From positions 1-51,326 of the forward strand of contig JAEWBB010000007.1 of NCBI GenBank assembly GCA_023391375.1: DNA of 51,326 nucleotides. Direction: 5' to 3'. The notes under the pieces were generated by a model. It ran no database searches. It was given only the letters and a program-made list of their open reading frames with translations, and had not been told where the DNA came from. Made by a program: the position numbers and the translations under genes. This DNA comes from Pseudomonadota bacterium (GTDB lineage Bacteria; Pseudomonadota; Alphaproteobacteria; Sphingomonadales; Sphingomonadaceae). The number at the start of each line of letters is the position of its first letter. Position 1 is the first letter of the stretch. Of the stretch, positions 1 to 7,261 are shown one piece after another.

Positions 1-572
1 TTGCCGATGCCGCGGCTGGTGATCTGTTCGCCGATCCACATCAGGAACAGGGTGCCGCCGACCAAGCTGACCGTGGCCGCGATGCGGAACAGCATGCCCG
101 GCTCGACCACCGCCGGAATGCCTTGGCTGGCGCCGAGGCTCTCGAGGCCGGTGGCGATGAAGTAGCCCTGCACCATGGTCAGGCCGACCGTCAGGAAGCG
201 GGTGTACTGGTTGAGCTTTTTGCGACCCGTTTCGCCTTCCTTCTTCAGCGCCATCCACGACGGATAGAGCGAGGAGCCGAGCTGGATCACGATCGAGGCT
301 GTGATGTAGGGCATGACGCCCAGCGCCACGACGCTCATGCGCTGGAGCGCGCCGCCGGAGAAGGTGTTGAAGAAGTCGAGGACGCCGCCCGACTGGGTCG
401 CGTAGAGCGTCTCCATCGCGCGCGGGTCGATGCCGGGGATCGGCACGAAGGACAGGAAGCGGAACAGGATCAGCGCGCCCAGCGTGAACCACAGGCGCTT
501 CTTGAGTTCATGGGCCTTGGAGAAACTGCCCCAACTGATGTTGGCGGCCAACTGTTCGGCTGCGGATGCCAT
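1..572 (-). CDS. secY: Protein translocase subunit SecY (N-terminal part, cut by window edge)
   Basis: This is the central channel subunit of the SecYEG translocon in the inner membrane. About 190 residues are visible before the gene runs off the left edge. The N-terminus MASAAEQLAANISWGSFSKA is followed by KKRLWFTLGALILFR, the first membrane segment, then IPGID and the family pattern GGALQRMSVVALGVMPYITASI. The cytoplasmic stretch KKEGETGRKKLNQYTR and the next membrane helices also match SecY. It is the last visible gene of the spc operon, after rplO, where secY usually lies. The 111-base gap to rplO is longer than other gaps here and contains a terminator-like hairpin. Confidence 0.97.
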   Translation of the reverse strand, partial: MASAAEQLAANISWGSFSKAHELKKRLWFTLGALILFRFLSFVPIPGIDPRAMETLYATQSGGVLDFFNTFSGGALQRMSVVALGVMPYITASIVIQLGSSLYPSWMALKKEGETGRKKLNQYTRFLTVGLTMVQGYFIATGLESLGASQGIPAVVEPGMLFRIAATVSLVGGTLFLMWIGEQITSRGIG

Positions 573-587
573 TGATGATCCCGTGAC

Positions 588-631
588 AAAAAGAAAAGCG
601 GCGGGAATGCCCGGTAAAGGCCCCCCGCCGC
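588..631 (-). terminator. Hairpin with T-rich tail between rplO and secY (terminator or attenuator)
   Basis: A perfect 8-bp inverted repeat, GCGGCGGG (598-605) and CCCGCCGC (624-631), lies between rplO and secY. Read on the minus strand the stem is followed at once by TTTTCTTTTT. That is the layout of an intrinsic terminator, but secY starts only 16 bases beyond the tract and shows no obvious promoter. Partial termination that lowers secY output relative to the r-proteins is the likelier role (inference). Confidence 0.6.
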
Positions 632-683
632 TCGATATAGTATGTCGGGGCCGCTTGCGAAGCCCCTAAGCGGCGAAGAGGCG

Positions 684-1223
684 TTACTTCGCCTTCTTGT
701 CGGCCTTGGCCTTAAGGGTCGAACCCTTCTTGGCCGCGGCCAGCGCCGCCGGATCCTTGCGCTCGATCAGCTCGACCGAACCGCCGGCCTTCTCGACCGC
801 TTCGCGGGCACCCTTGGTGATGCCGGCGACCTTGAGGTTCAGCTTGGCCTTCAGTTCGCCCTTGCCGAGGATGCGCACGCCGTCCTTGCCGCCACGGCCC
901 ACGCCAGCGGCCTTGAGGGCGTCATGGTCGAGCAGCTTCTTGGCGTCGATCGTGCCGGCGTCGACCAGCTTTTGGATCGCGCCCAGGTTCACCTCGGCAT
1001 AGTCCTTGGCGAAGATGTTGTTGAAGCCGCGCTTCGGCAGACGCATGTGGAGCGGCATCTGGCCGCCCTCGAAGCCCTTGATCGAGACGCCCGAGCGGCT
1101 CTTCTGGCCCTTCTGGCCGCGGCCCGCGGTCTTGCCCAGGCCCGAGCCGATGCCACGGCCAACCCGCACGCGGCCCTTGCGGGCGCCGGCGTTGTCGCGG
1201 AGTTCGTTGATCTTGATGGTCAT
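684..1223 (-). CDS. rplO: 50S ribosomal protein L15 (uL15)
   Basis: Large-subunit assembly protein L15, about 179 residues. The start MTIKINELRDN is canonical; a GTG three codons upstream is also in frame but less likely. The Gly/Arg-rich N-terminal region (KGRVRVGRGIGSGLGKTAGRGQKGQKSRSG) threads into 23S rRNA in the family, and the globular part follows with GGQMPLHMRLPKRGF. The C-terminal 30 residues are a Lys/Ala-rich tail longer than in E. coli. It is flanked by rpmD and secY, and both gaps carry hairpin/T-tract elements. Confidence 0.97.
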   Translation of the reverse strand: MTIKINELRDNAGARKGRVRVGRGIGSGLGKTAGRGQKGQKSRSGVSIKGFEGGQMPLHMRLPKRGFNNIFAKDYAEVNLGAIQKLVDAGTIDAKKLLDHDALKAAGVGRGGKDGVRILGKGELKAKLNLKVAGITKGAREAVEKAGGSVELIERKDPAALAAAKKGSTLKAKADKKAK

Positions 1224-1255
1224 GATGTGCACTCGCTTTCGCTATGTTCGCGCTG

Positions 1256-1287
1256 AAAAAATAATGAGCCCCCGAATTCACGGGGGC
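1256..1287 (-). terminator. Hairpin plus T-run between rpmD and rplO
   Basis: GCCCCCG (1268-1274) and CGGGGGC (1281-1287) form a 7-bp stem with a 6-base loop. On the minus strand it is followed by TCATTATTTTTT, which includes an unbroken run of six T. rplO begins about 30 bases further on. The arrangement is that of an intrinsic terminator inside the spc operon; readthrough must occur, so attenuation or transcript-end stabilisation is possible. Confidence 0.6.
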
Positions 1288-1299
1288 CGCTTCGAAAGT

Positions 1300-1327
1300 G
1301 CGCTCCCGCCTGCGAGGACGGGAGCGC
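1300..1327 (-). repeat. Perfect 9-bp inverted repeat in the rpmD-rplO gap
   Basis: GCGCTCCCG (1300-1308) and CGGGAGCGC (1319-1327) are exact reverse complements separated by 10 bases. The hairpin stands directly after the rpmD stop codon on the minus strand and just before the second hairpin at 1268-1287. No T-run follows it. It could protect the upstream mRNA 3' end or be a short intergenic palindrome. Confidence 0.55.
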
Positions 1328-1335
1328 CTTTAGAC

Positions 1336-1527
1336 TTAGTCTTCCACCTTCACAAGGTGGGCGACCTTCTTCACCTGGCCCAGCACTTCCGGGGTCGCGG
1401 TGACCTCGACCGTGCGGTGCATCTTGTTGAGGCCCAGGCCGACCAGGGTCGCGCGCTGGGTCTTGTCACGACGGATCGGCGAACCGGTCTGCGTGATCTT
1501 GATCGTCTTGGTGTCAGCCTTGGCCAT
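1336..1527 (-). CDS. rpmD: 50S ribosomal protein L30 (uL30)
   Basis: A 63-residue L30, the usual bacterial length. The start MAKADTKTIKITQTGSPIRR and the core LVGLGLNKMHRTVEVTATPE are typical. It follows rpsE with a 5-base gap, the conserved spc order (rpsE, rpmD, rplO). L30 binds 23S/5S rRNA at the large-subunit surface. Downstream lies a two-hairpin gap before rplO. Confidence 0.97.
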   Translation of the reverse strand: MAKADTKTIKITQTGSPIRRDKTQRATLVGLGLNKMHRTVEVTATPEVLGQVKKVAHLVKVED

Positions 1528-1532
1528 CTTGC

Positions 1533-2267
1533 TTACTCCGTGACCGCGTCGGCGGTCGCTTCGGCTTCGGCCTTGTCCATGCCACCACGGCCAAGCAGGT
1601 CGGCGACCTTCTTGCCACGGCGCTGGGCGACCGAGCGCGGGCTGGTCTGATCCTTGAGCGCCTCGAACGTGGCGCGGATCATGTTGTACGGGTTGGACGT
1701 GCCGACCGATTTGGTGACCACGTCGTGGACACCGAGGCTTTCGAACACGGCGCGCATCGGACCGCCGGCGATGATGCCGGTACCCGCCGGGGCGGTACGG
1801 ACCGTGACGCGACCGGCACCGAAGTGGCCGAGACCGTCATGGTGAAGCGTGCGGCCGTCCTTCAGGGGAACGCGGACCATCGCCTTCTTCGCGGCTGCAG
1901 TCGCCTTCGAGATGGCTTCCGGCACTTCGCGCGCCTTGCCGTGACCGAAACCGGCGCGGCCCTTGCCGTCGCCGACCACGACCAGCGCGGCGAAACCGAA
2001 GCGCTTGCCGCCCTTCACGGTCTTCGAGACGCGGTTGATGTGGACCAGCTTCTCGATCAGCTCTTCGCCGTCTTCCTCGCGGTTGCCACGGCGGTCGTCG
2101 CGGCGGCCACGGCCACCGTCACGGCCACCACGGCCACCGTCGCGTCCGCCACCGCGGCCACCACGGCCGCCTCGCGGACCACGGCCCTCGGTCGGAGCGG
2201 CTTCCGCCGTCTCTGCCGGCGCGGCGGTGTTTTCTTCCACCTGCGGGGTTTCGTTCTGCTCAGCCAT
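1533..2267 (-). CDS. rpsE: 30S ribosomal protein S5 (uS5) with RGG-type N-terminal extension
   Basis: S5 of the small subunit, important for decoding fidelity. At 244 residues it is much longer than E. coli S5 (about 166). Residues 1-30 are acidic and Ala-rich (AAPAETAEAAPTE). Residues about 30-62 are a Gly/Arg/Asp repeat tract (GGRGGRGGGRDGG pattern). The conserved S5 fold starts at EELIEKLVHINRVSKTVKGG, continues through KAREVPEAI and APAGTGIIAGGPMRAVFE, and ends in an Asp/Ala/Glu tail. The start codon abuts the rplR stop. The extension is in frame with strong coding continuity, so it is unlikely to be a start error. Confidence 0.96.
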   Translation of the reverse strand: MAEQNETPQVEENTAAPAETAEAAPTEGRGPRGGRGGRGGGRDGGRGGRDGGRGRRDDRRGNREEDGEELIEKLVHINRVSKTVKGGKRFGFAALVVVGDGKGRAGFGHGKAREVPEAISKATAAAKKAMVRVPLKDGRTLHHDGLGHFGAGRVTVRTAPAGTGIIAGGPMRAVFESLGVHDVVTKSVGTSNPYNMIRATFEALKDQTSPRSVAQRRGKKVADLLGRGGMDKAEAEATADAVTE

Positions 2268-2621
2268 TTAGAACTCCAATCCGCCGTCGCGGGCGGCATC
2301 GGCCAGCGCCTTGACGCGGCCATGGAAAAGGAAACCGCCACGGTCGAAGACCACCGACGAAACGCCGGCCTTCTTGGCGCGCTCGGCGAGGGTCTTGCCG
2401 ACCGTTGCCGCGGCGTCGCGGGTCGCGCCGCCGTCCTTCTTGAGGTCCTTGTCGAGGCTGGAGGCCGACGCGAGCGTCTTGCCAGCGGCATCGTCGATGA
2501 CCTGGGCGTAGATGTGTTTGCCCGAGCGGTGAACGCTGAGGCGCGGCTTGCCCGACGCACGAGCCTTGAGCGCGGTGCGCACACGGCGGCGACGGCGATC
2601 GAAGAGAGAGAGTTTCGCCAT
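2268..2621 (-). CDS. rplR: 50S ribosomal protein L18 (uL18)
   Basis: L18, 117 residues, binds 5S rRNA and helps dock it into the central protuberance. The basic N-terminus MAKLSLFDRRRRRVRTALKA is followed by the core RLSVHRSGKHIYAQVIDDAAGKTL and the family C-terminus FDRGGFLFHGRVKALADAARDGGLEF. It lies 3 bases after rplF and directly before rpsE with no gap, so translation is probably coupled. Confidence 0.97.
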   Translation of the reverse strand: MAKLSLFDRRRRRVRTALKARASGKPRLSVHRSGKHIYAQVIDDAAGKTLASASSLDKDLKKDGGATRDAAATVGKTLAERAKKAGVSSVVFDRGGFLFHGRVKALADAARDGGLEF

Positions 2622-2624
2622 GGC

Positions 2625-3161
2625 TTACTTCTTCTTGCCTTCTTTGCGGAAGATATACTCACCGCGATACTTGATGCCCTTGCCCTTGTAGGGCTCCGGC
2701 TTGCGCCAGCGGCGGATCTCGGCTGCCAGCTGGCCAACCTTCTGGCGATCAATGCCGCTGATTTCGACGGTGGTGTTGTCCGGGGTCTTGACCTCGAGGC
2801 CTTCCGGCACCGCGACGTTGACGTCGTGGCTGTAGCCGAGCTGCAGCTTGAGGGTCTTGCCCTGCGCCTGGGCGCGGTAGCCGACGCCGGTGATTTCGAG
2901 GACCTTCGAGAAGCCCTCGGTCACACCGGTGACCAGGTTCTGGACGTTGGTGCGCTGCATGCCCCACGCGGCGCGGTTGCGCTGCGCCTGGGTGATCGGC
3001 TGCACCGCGATCTGGCCGTCTTCCACCTTGTACGACACGAGGTCGTCCATCAGCGGCATGGACAGGGAGCCCTTGGGCCCCTTCACCGTCATGGTCGAAC
3101 CGTCGATGGTGGCGGTGACGCCACTCGGCAGTGCGACCGGCTTTTTACCGATGCGGCTCAT
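2625..3161 (-). CDS. rplF: 50S ribosomal protein L6 (uL6)
   Basis: L6, 178 residues, two related beta-alpha domains contacting the sarcin-ricin loop region. The start MSRIGKKPVALPSGV is diagnostic, and the C-terminal GYRAQAQGKTLKLQLGYSHDV and RWRKPEPYKGKGIKYRGE are family signatures. The first base of its start codon is shared with the last base of the rpsH stop (position 3161), a TGATG-type overlap. Confidence 0.98.
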   Translation of the reverse strand: MSRIGKKPVALPSGVTATIDGSTMTVKGPKGSLSMPLMDDLVSYKVEDGQIAVQPITQAQRNRAAWGMQRTNVQNLVTGVTEGFSKVLEITGVGYRAQAQGKTLKLQLGYSHDVNVAVPEGLEVKTPDNTTVEISGIDRQKVGQLAAEIRRWRKPEPYKGKGIKYRGEYIFRKEGKKK

Positions 3162-3556
3162 TAGAACACCTCCGCCAGCACTTCGCCGCCGACGTTCTGG
3201 TCGCGGGCCTCAGCGTCGCTGAGGACGCCGCGCGGCGTCGAGACGATGGTGATGCCGAGGCCGTTGCGGATACGCGGCAGCTCCTTGGAGCCCGAGTAGA
3301 CGCGGCGGCCCGGCTTCGAAACGCGAGCCAGGTGCTGGATCGCCGGCTGGCCCTCGAAATACTTGAGCTCGATGCGCAGGCCCTTCTGGCCGGCAAGCTC
3401 TTCTTCCGAATAGCCACGGATATAGCCTTCGCGCTGAAGCACATCGAGCACGTGGGCACGAAGCTTCGACGCCGGCGTCAGGATGCTATCCTTCTTCGCC
3501 TGCTGGCCGTTGCGGATGCGGGTGAGCATATCACCCAGGGGATCGGTCATCGCCAT
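3161..3556 (-). CDS. rpsH: 30S ribosomal protein S8 (uS8)
   Basis: S8, 131 residues, a primary 16S rRNA binder. In E. coli it is the translational repressor of the spc operon; whether that holds here cannot be seen. The start MAMTDPLGDMLTRIRNGQ and the C-terminal STPRGVLSDAEARDQNVGGEVLAEVF are characteristic. It lies 9 bases after rpsN and overlaps rplF by one base. Confidence 0.98.
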   Translation of the reverse strand: MAMTDPLGDMLTRIRNGQQAKKDSILTPASKLRAHVLDVLQREGYIRGYSEEELAGQKGLRIELKYFEGQPAIQHLARVSKPGRRVYSGSKELPRIRNGLGITIVSTPRGVLSDAEARDQNVGGEVLAEVF

Positions 3557-3565
3557 TGCGTGTCC

Positions 3566-3871
3566 TTACCAGCTCGACTTGGTGAGGCCCGGAATCAGGC
3601 CCTTATTGCCCAGTTCGCGCAGCATGATGCGCGACAGCCGGAACTTGCGATAATAACCGCGGCTGCGACCCGTGAGCTCGCAGCGGTTGCGGATGCGGGT
3701 CGCGTTGCCGTTGCGCGGCAACTCGGCCATCTTCAGGCGCGCGATCAGACGCTCGGTTTCATCGAGCGACTTGTCGTTCGCCTTGGCCAGCAGCTTCGCG
3801 CGCTTGGCCTGGGTCTTTTCGACGAGCTTCTTGCGACGCTCGTTCTTGTTCACGGAACTCAGTTTCGCCAT
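3566..3871 (-). CDS. rpsN: 30S ribosomal protein S14 (uS14), long zinc-free form
   Basis: S14, 101 residues, the long form without the CxxC zinc pair: only one cysteine (RNRCELTGRSRGYYRKF) is present. The start MAKLSSVNKNERRKKLVEK and the end LRELGNKGLIPGLTKSSW are typical of alphaproteobacteria. It sits between rplE and rpsH in the spc order, 22 bases after rplE. Confidence 0.98.
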   Translation of the reverse strand: MAKLSSVNKNERRKKLVEKTQAKRAKLLAKANDKSLDETERLIARLKMAELPRNGNATRIRNRCELTGRSRGYYRKFRLSRIMLRELGNKGLIPGLTKSSW

Positions 3872-3893
3872 GACTTAAGTTCTCCGATGCCGC

Positions 3894-4472
3894 TTACGCG
3901 GCTTCCTTCTGGGCCTCGGCCGGGAACGGGAAGTTGAAGAGGCGCAGCAGTTCGCGGGCTTCTTCGTCCGTCTTCGCGGTCGTGGTGATGATGATGTCCA
4001 TGCCCCGGATCTTGTCGATCTGGTCGTAGTTGATCTCCGGGAACACGATCTGTTCCTTGAGACCCATGGCATAGTTGCCGCGGCCGTCGAACGACTTGGG
4101 GTTCAGGCCACGGAAGTCGCGGACGCGCGGGAGCGCGATGGTGACCAGGCGATCGAGGAACTCGAACATGCGGTCGCGGCGCAGGGTGACCTTGCAACCG
4201 ATCGGCATGCCTTCACGCAGCTTGAACTGCGCGATCGACTTCTTCGCCTTGGTGATCACCGGCTTCTGGCCGGCAATCTTCTCCATCTCGGCCGCAGCGG
4301 CCTCGACCTTCTTCTTGTCCTGGGTCGCCTCGCCGACGCCCATGTTGATGACGATCTTCTCGAGCTTCGGCACTTCAAGAGCGTTCTTGTAGCCGAACTT
4401 CTCGGTCATCGCCTTGGCGATGCGGTCGTCATAATCCTTCTTCAGGCGAGGGGTGTAAGCCTTCTCAGCCAT
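3894..4472 (-). CDS. rplE: 50S ribosomal protein L5 (uL5)
   Basis: L5, 192 residues, binds 5S rRNA in the central protuberance and contacts the P-site tRNA. Family motifs include LEKIVINMGVGEA, AQFKLREGMPIGCKVTLRR, and DFRGLNPKSFDGRGNYAMGLKEQ. The final Ala/Glu/Lys stretch is a few residues longer than in E. coli. Its start overlaps the rplX stop by 8 bases, which suggests coupled translation. Confidence 0.98.
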   Translation of the reverse strand: MAEKAYTPRLKKDYDDRIAKAMTEKFGYKNALEVPKLEKIVINMGVGEATQDKKKVEAAAAEMEKIAGQKPVITKAKKSIAQFKLREGMPIGCKVTLRRDRMFEFLDRLVTIALPRVRDFRGLNPKSFDGRGNYAMGLKEQIVFPEINYDQIDKIRGMDIIITTTAKTDEEARELLRLFNFPFPAEAQKEAA

Positions 4473-4785
4473 CGATCTTCTCCCCGGTGCGCGCCGAAAC
4501 GCGGACCTTCTTGCCGTCCTTCGAGGTTTCGAAGCGGACGCGGGTCGCCTTGCCGTCCTTCGGGTCGACGATCGCGACCTTCGAGATGTGTAGCGGCGCT
4601 TCCTTGCGCTCGAGGCCGCCCTGCTGGAGCTGGCTCGGCTTCTTGTGGCGGGTGGCGACGTTGACGCCGTTCACCAGCACCTTGCTGTCCTTGACGAGAA
4701 CGCGGGCGACCTCACCGGTCTTGCCCTTGTCCTTGCCCGACAGGACGACGACCTTGTCGCCCTTCTTGATCTTGGCGGCCGACAT
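4465..4785 (-). CDS. rplX: 50S ribosomal protein L24 (uL24)
   Basis: L24, 106 residues, an early assembly initiator near the tunnel exit. The KOW motif KIKKGDKVVVLSGKDKGKTGEVARV is clear at residues 5-30, and HKKPSQLQQGG follows. The first start-codon base is shared with the rplN stop (4785), and the 3' end overlaps rplE by 8 bases. Confidence 0.98.
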   Translation of the reverse strand: MSAAKIKKGDKVVVLSGKDKGKTGEVARVLVKDSKVLVNGVNVATRHKKPSQLQQGGLERKEAPLHISKVAIVDPKDGKATRVRFETSKDGKKVRVSARTGEKIDG

Positions 4786-5153
4786 TACAGCACCTCCGGA
4801 GCAAGGCTGATGATCTTCATGTGCTTCTTGGCACGAAGCTCGCGGACGACCGGGCCGAAGATACGGGTGCCGATCGGCTCCTCGTTCTTGTTGACCAGGA
4901 CGGCGGCGTTCGTGTCGAAGCGGATCACCGTGCCGTCGGGACGGCGGATGTCCTTCGCGGTGCGAACGATGACCGCGCGGTGCACGTCACCCTTCTTCAC
5001 GCGACCCCGGGGGGCGGCTTCCTTGACCGAGACGACGATGATGTCACCGACGCCGGCCACACGACGCTTCGAGCCACCCAGCACCTTGATGCACTGGACG
5101 CGCTTGGCGCCGCTGTTGTCCGCGACCTCGAGGTTCGACTGCATCTGAATCAT
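4785..5153 (-). CDS. rplN: 50S ribosomal protein L14 (uL14)
   Basis: L14, 122 residues, the standard length. The start MIQMQSNLEVADNSGAKRVQCIKVLGG and the end REKKHMKIISLAPEVL-like sequence (RAKKHMKIISLAPEVL) are near-universal. It contacts 16S rRNA in an intersubunit bridge. rpsQ ends 17 bases upstream. Confidence 0.98.
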   Translation of the reverse strand: MIQMQSNLEVADNSGAKRVQCIKVLGGSKRRVAGVGDIIVVSVKEAAPRGRVKKGDVHRAVIVRTAKDIRRPDGTVIRFDTNAAVLVNKNEEPIGTRIFGPVVRELRAKKHMKIISLAPEVL

Positions 5154-5170
5154 GGATCAGTCCTCTCGAA

Positions 5171-5509
5171 TTAGGCTTCGGCCGCCTCGGACTCGGCTTT
5201 CACCTTGCCCTTGGTCGCCTTCGCCGGCTTGACCGTTTCCGCCTCGGGGGTCTCGACAGCCGCCGCAGGGGCAGCGCCGACGCGCTCGAGAACGGTCCAG
5301 GTCTTCAGTTTCGAAATCGGCGCGCATTCCTGGATGCGAACCGTCTCACCCTCGCGATACGCATTGGCGTCATCGTGAGCATGATACTTCTTCGACAGCT
5401 TGATGATCTTGCCGTACAGCGGGTGCTTCACCCGACGTTCGACACGGACCACCACGGTCTTGTCTCCCTTGTCCGACACCACGGTGCCGGTGAGGACGCG
5501 CTTGGGCAT
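5171..5509 (-). CDS. rpsQ: 30S ribosomal protein S17 (uS17) with Ala/Lys/Glu-rich C-terminal tail
   Basis: S17 of the small-subunit body. Residues 1-77 form the OB-fold core: MPKRVLTGTVVSDKGDKTVVVRVERRVKHPLYGK, then KKYHAHDDANAYREGETVRIQECAPISKLKTWTVLER. About 35 extra residues follow, rich in Ala, Glu, Lys, Val and Thr (VETPEAETVKPAKATKGK), giving 112 residues instead of the usual 80-90. The tail is probably disordered. It lies between rpmC and rplN as in other bacteria. Confidence 0.97.
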   Translation of the reverse strand: MPKRVLTGTVVSDKGDKTVVVRVERRVKHPLYGKIIKLSKKYHAHDDANAYREGETVRIQECAPISKLKTWTVLERVGAAPAAAVETPEAETVKPAKATKGKVKAESEAAEA

Positions 5510-5522
5510 CTCAATCCTCTCC

Positions 5523-5729
5523 TTACGCCTTGGCCGCTTCGCGCGAACGCGAGGACTGGAGCGTCTTGATCTTGGCGATGGTGCGGCGCACCTCGCGCAC
5601 CCGGCTCGGCTTCTCGAGCTGGTTGGTGGCAGCCTGGAAACGCAGGTTGAACTGCTCGCGCTTCAGGTCGCCAAGCTGGGTTGCCAGCTGGTCGTCGGTC
5701 TTGACCGTAAGATCGTCCTTCTTGGCCAT
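5523..5729 (-). CDS. rpmC: 50S ribosomal protein L29 (uL29)
   Basis: L29, 68 residues, an alpha-helical hairpin at the tunnel exit that in E. coli contributes to the SRP and trigger-factor docking site. The segment LATQLGDLKREQFNLRFQAATNQLEKPSRVREVRRTIAKIKT is the family signature. It follows rplP by 3 bases. Confidence 0.97.
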   Translation of the reverse strand: MAKKDDLTVKTDDQLATQLGDLKREQFNLRFQAATNQLEKPSRVREVRRTIAKIKTLQSSRSREAAKA

Positions 5730-5732
5730 GAC

Positions 5733-6164
5733 TTAGTCCTCTTCAATCAGCGTTTCGCCCAGACGGGCGACGACCTTGACCTTGATCGGCAGCTTCTCGG
5801 CGGCGCGCTCGAAGGCGGTCTTGGCGAGCGGGCCGGGAACGCCGTCCAGCTCGAACAGGATGCGGCCCGGCTTGACGCGGGCGACCCAATATTCCGGGGC
5901 GCCCTTACCCGAGCCCATGCGGACTTCGGCCGGCTTCGACGAGACCGGGAGGTCCGGGAAGATGCGGATCCACAAACGGCCCTGACGGCGGATGTGGCGG
6001 GTGATCGCGCGGCGGGCCGCTTCGATCTGGCGGGCGGTGATCCGCTCCGGCTCCATGGCCTTGAGGCCGAAGGCGCCGAAGTTGAGCTCCGTGCCACCCT
6101 TGGCCTTGCCGTGGATGCGGCCCTTGAAGGCCTTGCGGAACTTGGTGCGTTTCGGTTGCAGCAT
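5733..6164 (-). CDS. rplP: 50S ribosomal protein L16 (uL16)
   Basis: L16, 143 residues, positions the A-site tRNA and is a late assembly protein. The start MLQPKRTKFRKAFKGRIHGKAKGG and the core RRQGRLWIRIFPDLPVSSKPAEVRMGSGKGAPEYWVARVKPG are diagnostic. The conserved Arg of the hydroxylation motif lies in the segment around residue 80. It is 12 bases after rpsC. Confidence 0.98.
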   Translation of the reverse strand: MLQPKRTKFRKAFKGRIHGKAKGGTELNFGAFGLKAMEPERITARQIEAARRAITRHIRRQGRLWIRIFPDLPVSSKPAEVRMGSGKGAPEYWVARVKPGRILFELDGVPGPLAKTAFERAAEKLPIKVKVVARLGETLIEED

Positions 6165-6176
6165 TTCTACAAGTCC

Positions 6177-6884
6177 TTAGCGGCGATCGTCGCGCATCGG
6201 GCGAACGCCCGAGGTCTGCGCTTCCATCATGAGGCGGTCCTGCGCCATCGGGTCGTGACCCAGGATCTCGCCCTTGAAGACCCAGCACTTCACGCCGCAC
6301 ACCCCGTAGGCGGTGTGGGCCTGCGCTTCGGCATAGTCGACGTTACCGCGCAGCGTGTGCAGCGGCACGCGGCCTTCGCGGTACCATTCGGTCCGGGCGA
6401 TTTCGGCGCCGCCGAGACGGCCCGAGCAGGTGATACGGATGCCTTCCGCACCGAGACGAAGAGCCGACTGCACCGCGCGCTTCATGGCGCGGCGGAACGC
6501 GATACGGCGCTCCAGCTGGTCGGCGACGCCCTGGGCGACGAGACGCGCATCGACTTCCGGCTTGCGGATTTCGACGATGTTGAGGCTGACCTCGGCACCG
6601 GTCATCTTCGACAGCTGACCCTTCAGCTTTTCGATGTCCGAGCCCTTCTTGCCGATGATGACACCCGGGCGGGCGGCATAGATCGACACGCGGCACAGCT
6701 TGGCGGGACGCTCGATGACCACCTTGGAGATCGCGGCCTGCGGCAGCGTCTTCATGATGAACTGGCGGATCTTGAGATCCTCGAGCAGCTGCTTGCCGTA
6801 GTCCTGCCCTTCAGCGAACCAACGGCTGTCCCAGGTGCGGTTGATCTGCAGGCGCAGACCGACGGGAGACGATTTCTGACCCAT
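6177..6884 (-). CDS. rpsC: 30S ribosomal protein S3 (uS3)
   Basis: S3, 235 residues, with S4 and S5 it forms the mRNA entry tunnel. The start MGQKSSPVGLRLQINRTWDSRWFA, the KH domain around AARPGVIIGKKGSDIEKLK and the C-terminal RLGGAEIARTEWYREGRVPLHTLR are all present. The start codon shares base 6884 with the rplV stop. The C-terminus ends soon after the core and has no long tail. Confidence 0.98.
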   Translation of the reverse strand: MGQKSSPVGLRLQINRTWDSRWFAEGQDYGKQLLEDLKIRQFIMKTLPQAAISKVVIERPAKLCRVSIYAARPGVIIGKKGSDIEKLKGQLSKMTGAEVSLNIVEIRKPEVDARLVAQGVADQLERRIAFRRAMKRAVQSALRLGAEGIRITCSGRLGGAEIARTEWYREGRVPLHTLRGNVDYAEAQAHTAYGVCGVKCWVFKGEILGHDPMAQDRLMMEAQTSGVRPMRDDRR

Positions 6885-7261
6885 TAGGCTTCTTCCTGCT
6901 CACGCACGACGACACGCAGACGCGAAAACGGCTTGACGATCCGGGTGGAACGGCCGCGGGCGCGCGTGGCGAAACGCTTCATGGTGATCGACTTGCCGAC
7001 CGACGCCTCGCTGACGATGAGGGCATCGACGTCGAGGTTGTGGTTGTTCTCGGCATTGGCGATGGCCGACGCGAGCACCTTGTAGACGTCCTCGCTCATC
7101 GCCTTGGGCGAGAACTTGAGGATGTTCAGCGCGTCCTCGACCTTCCGGCCGCGGATCAGCTGCGCCACCAGGTTCAGCTTCTGCGTCGAACCACGGATCA
7201 TGGTGCCGGTCGCCAACGCTTCCTTGTCACCGACCTTGCGGGGGGATTTGGGCTTGGACAT
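6884..7261 (-). CDS. rplV: 50S ribosomal protein L22 (uL22)
   Basis: L22, 125 residues; its beta-hairpin lines the exit tunnel constriction. The core VAQLIRGRKVEDALNILKFSPKAMS and the hairpin region FATRARGRSTRIVKPFSRLRVVVRE are typical. It shares base 7261 with the rpsS stop and base 6884 with the rpsC start, so it is embedded in a tightly coupled run of genes. Confidence 0.98.
   Translation of the reverse strand: MSKPKSPRKVGDKEALATGTMIRGSTQKLNLVAQLIRGRKVEDALNILKFSPKAMSEDVYKVLASAIANAENNHNLDVDALIVSEASVGKSITMKRFATRARGRSTRIVKPFSRLRVVVREQEEA

Noticed and set aside
1725..3164. A 479-residue plus-strand reading frame
   Set aside because: It lies opposite rpsE, rplR and rplF, whose proteins are unmistakable; GC-rich antisense frames stay open by chance.
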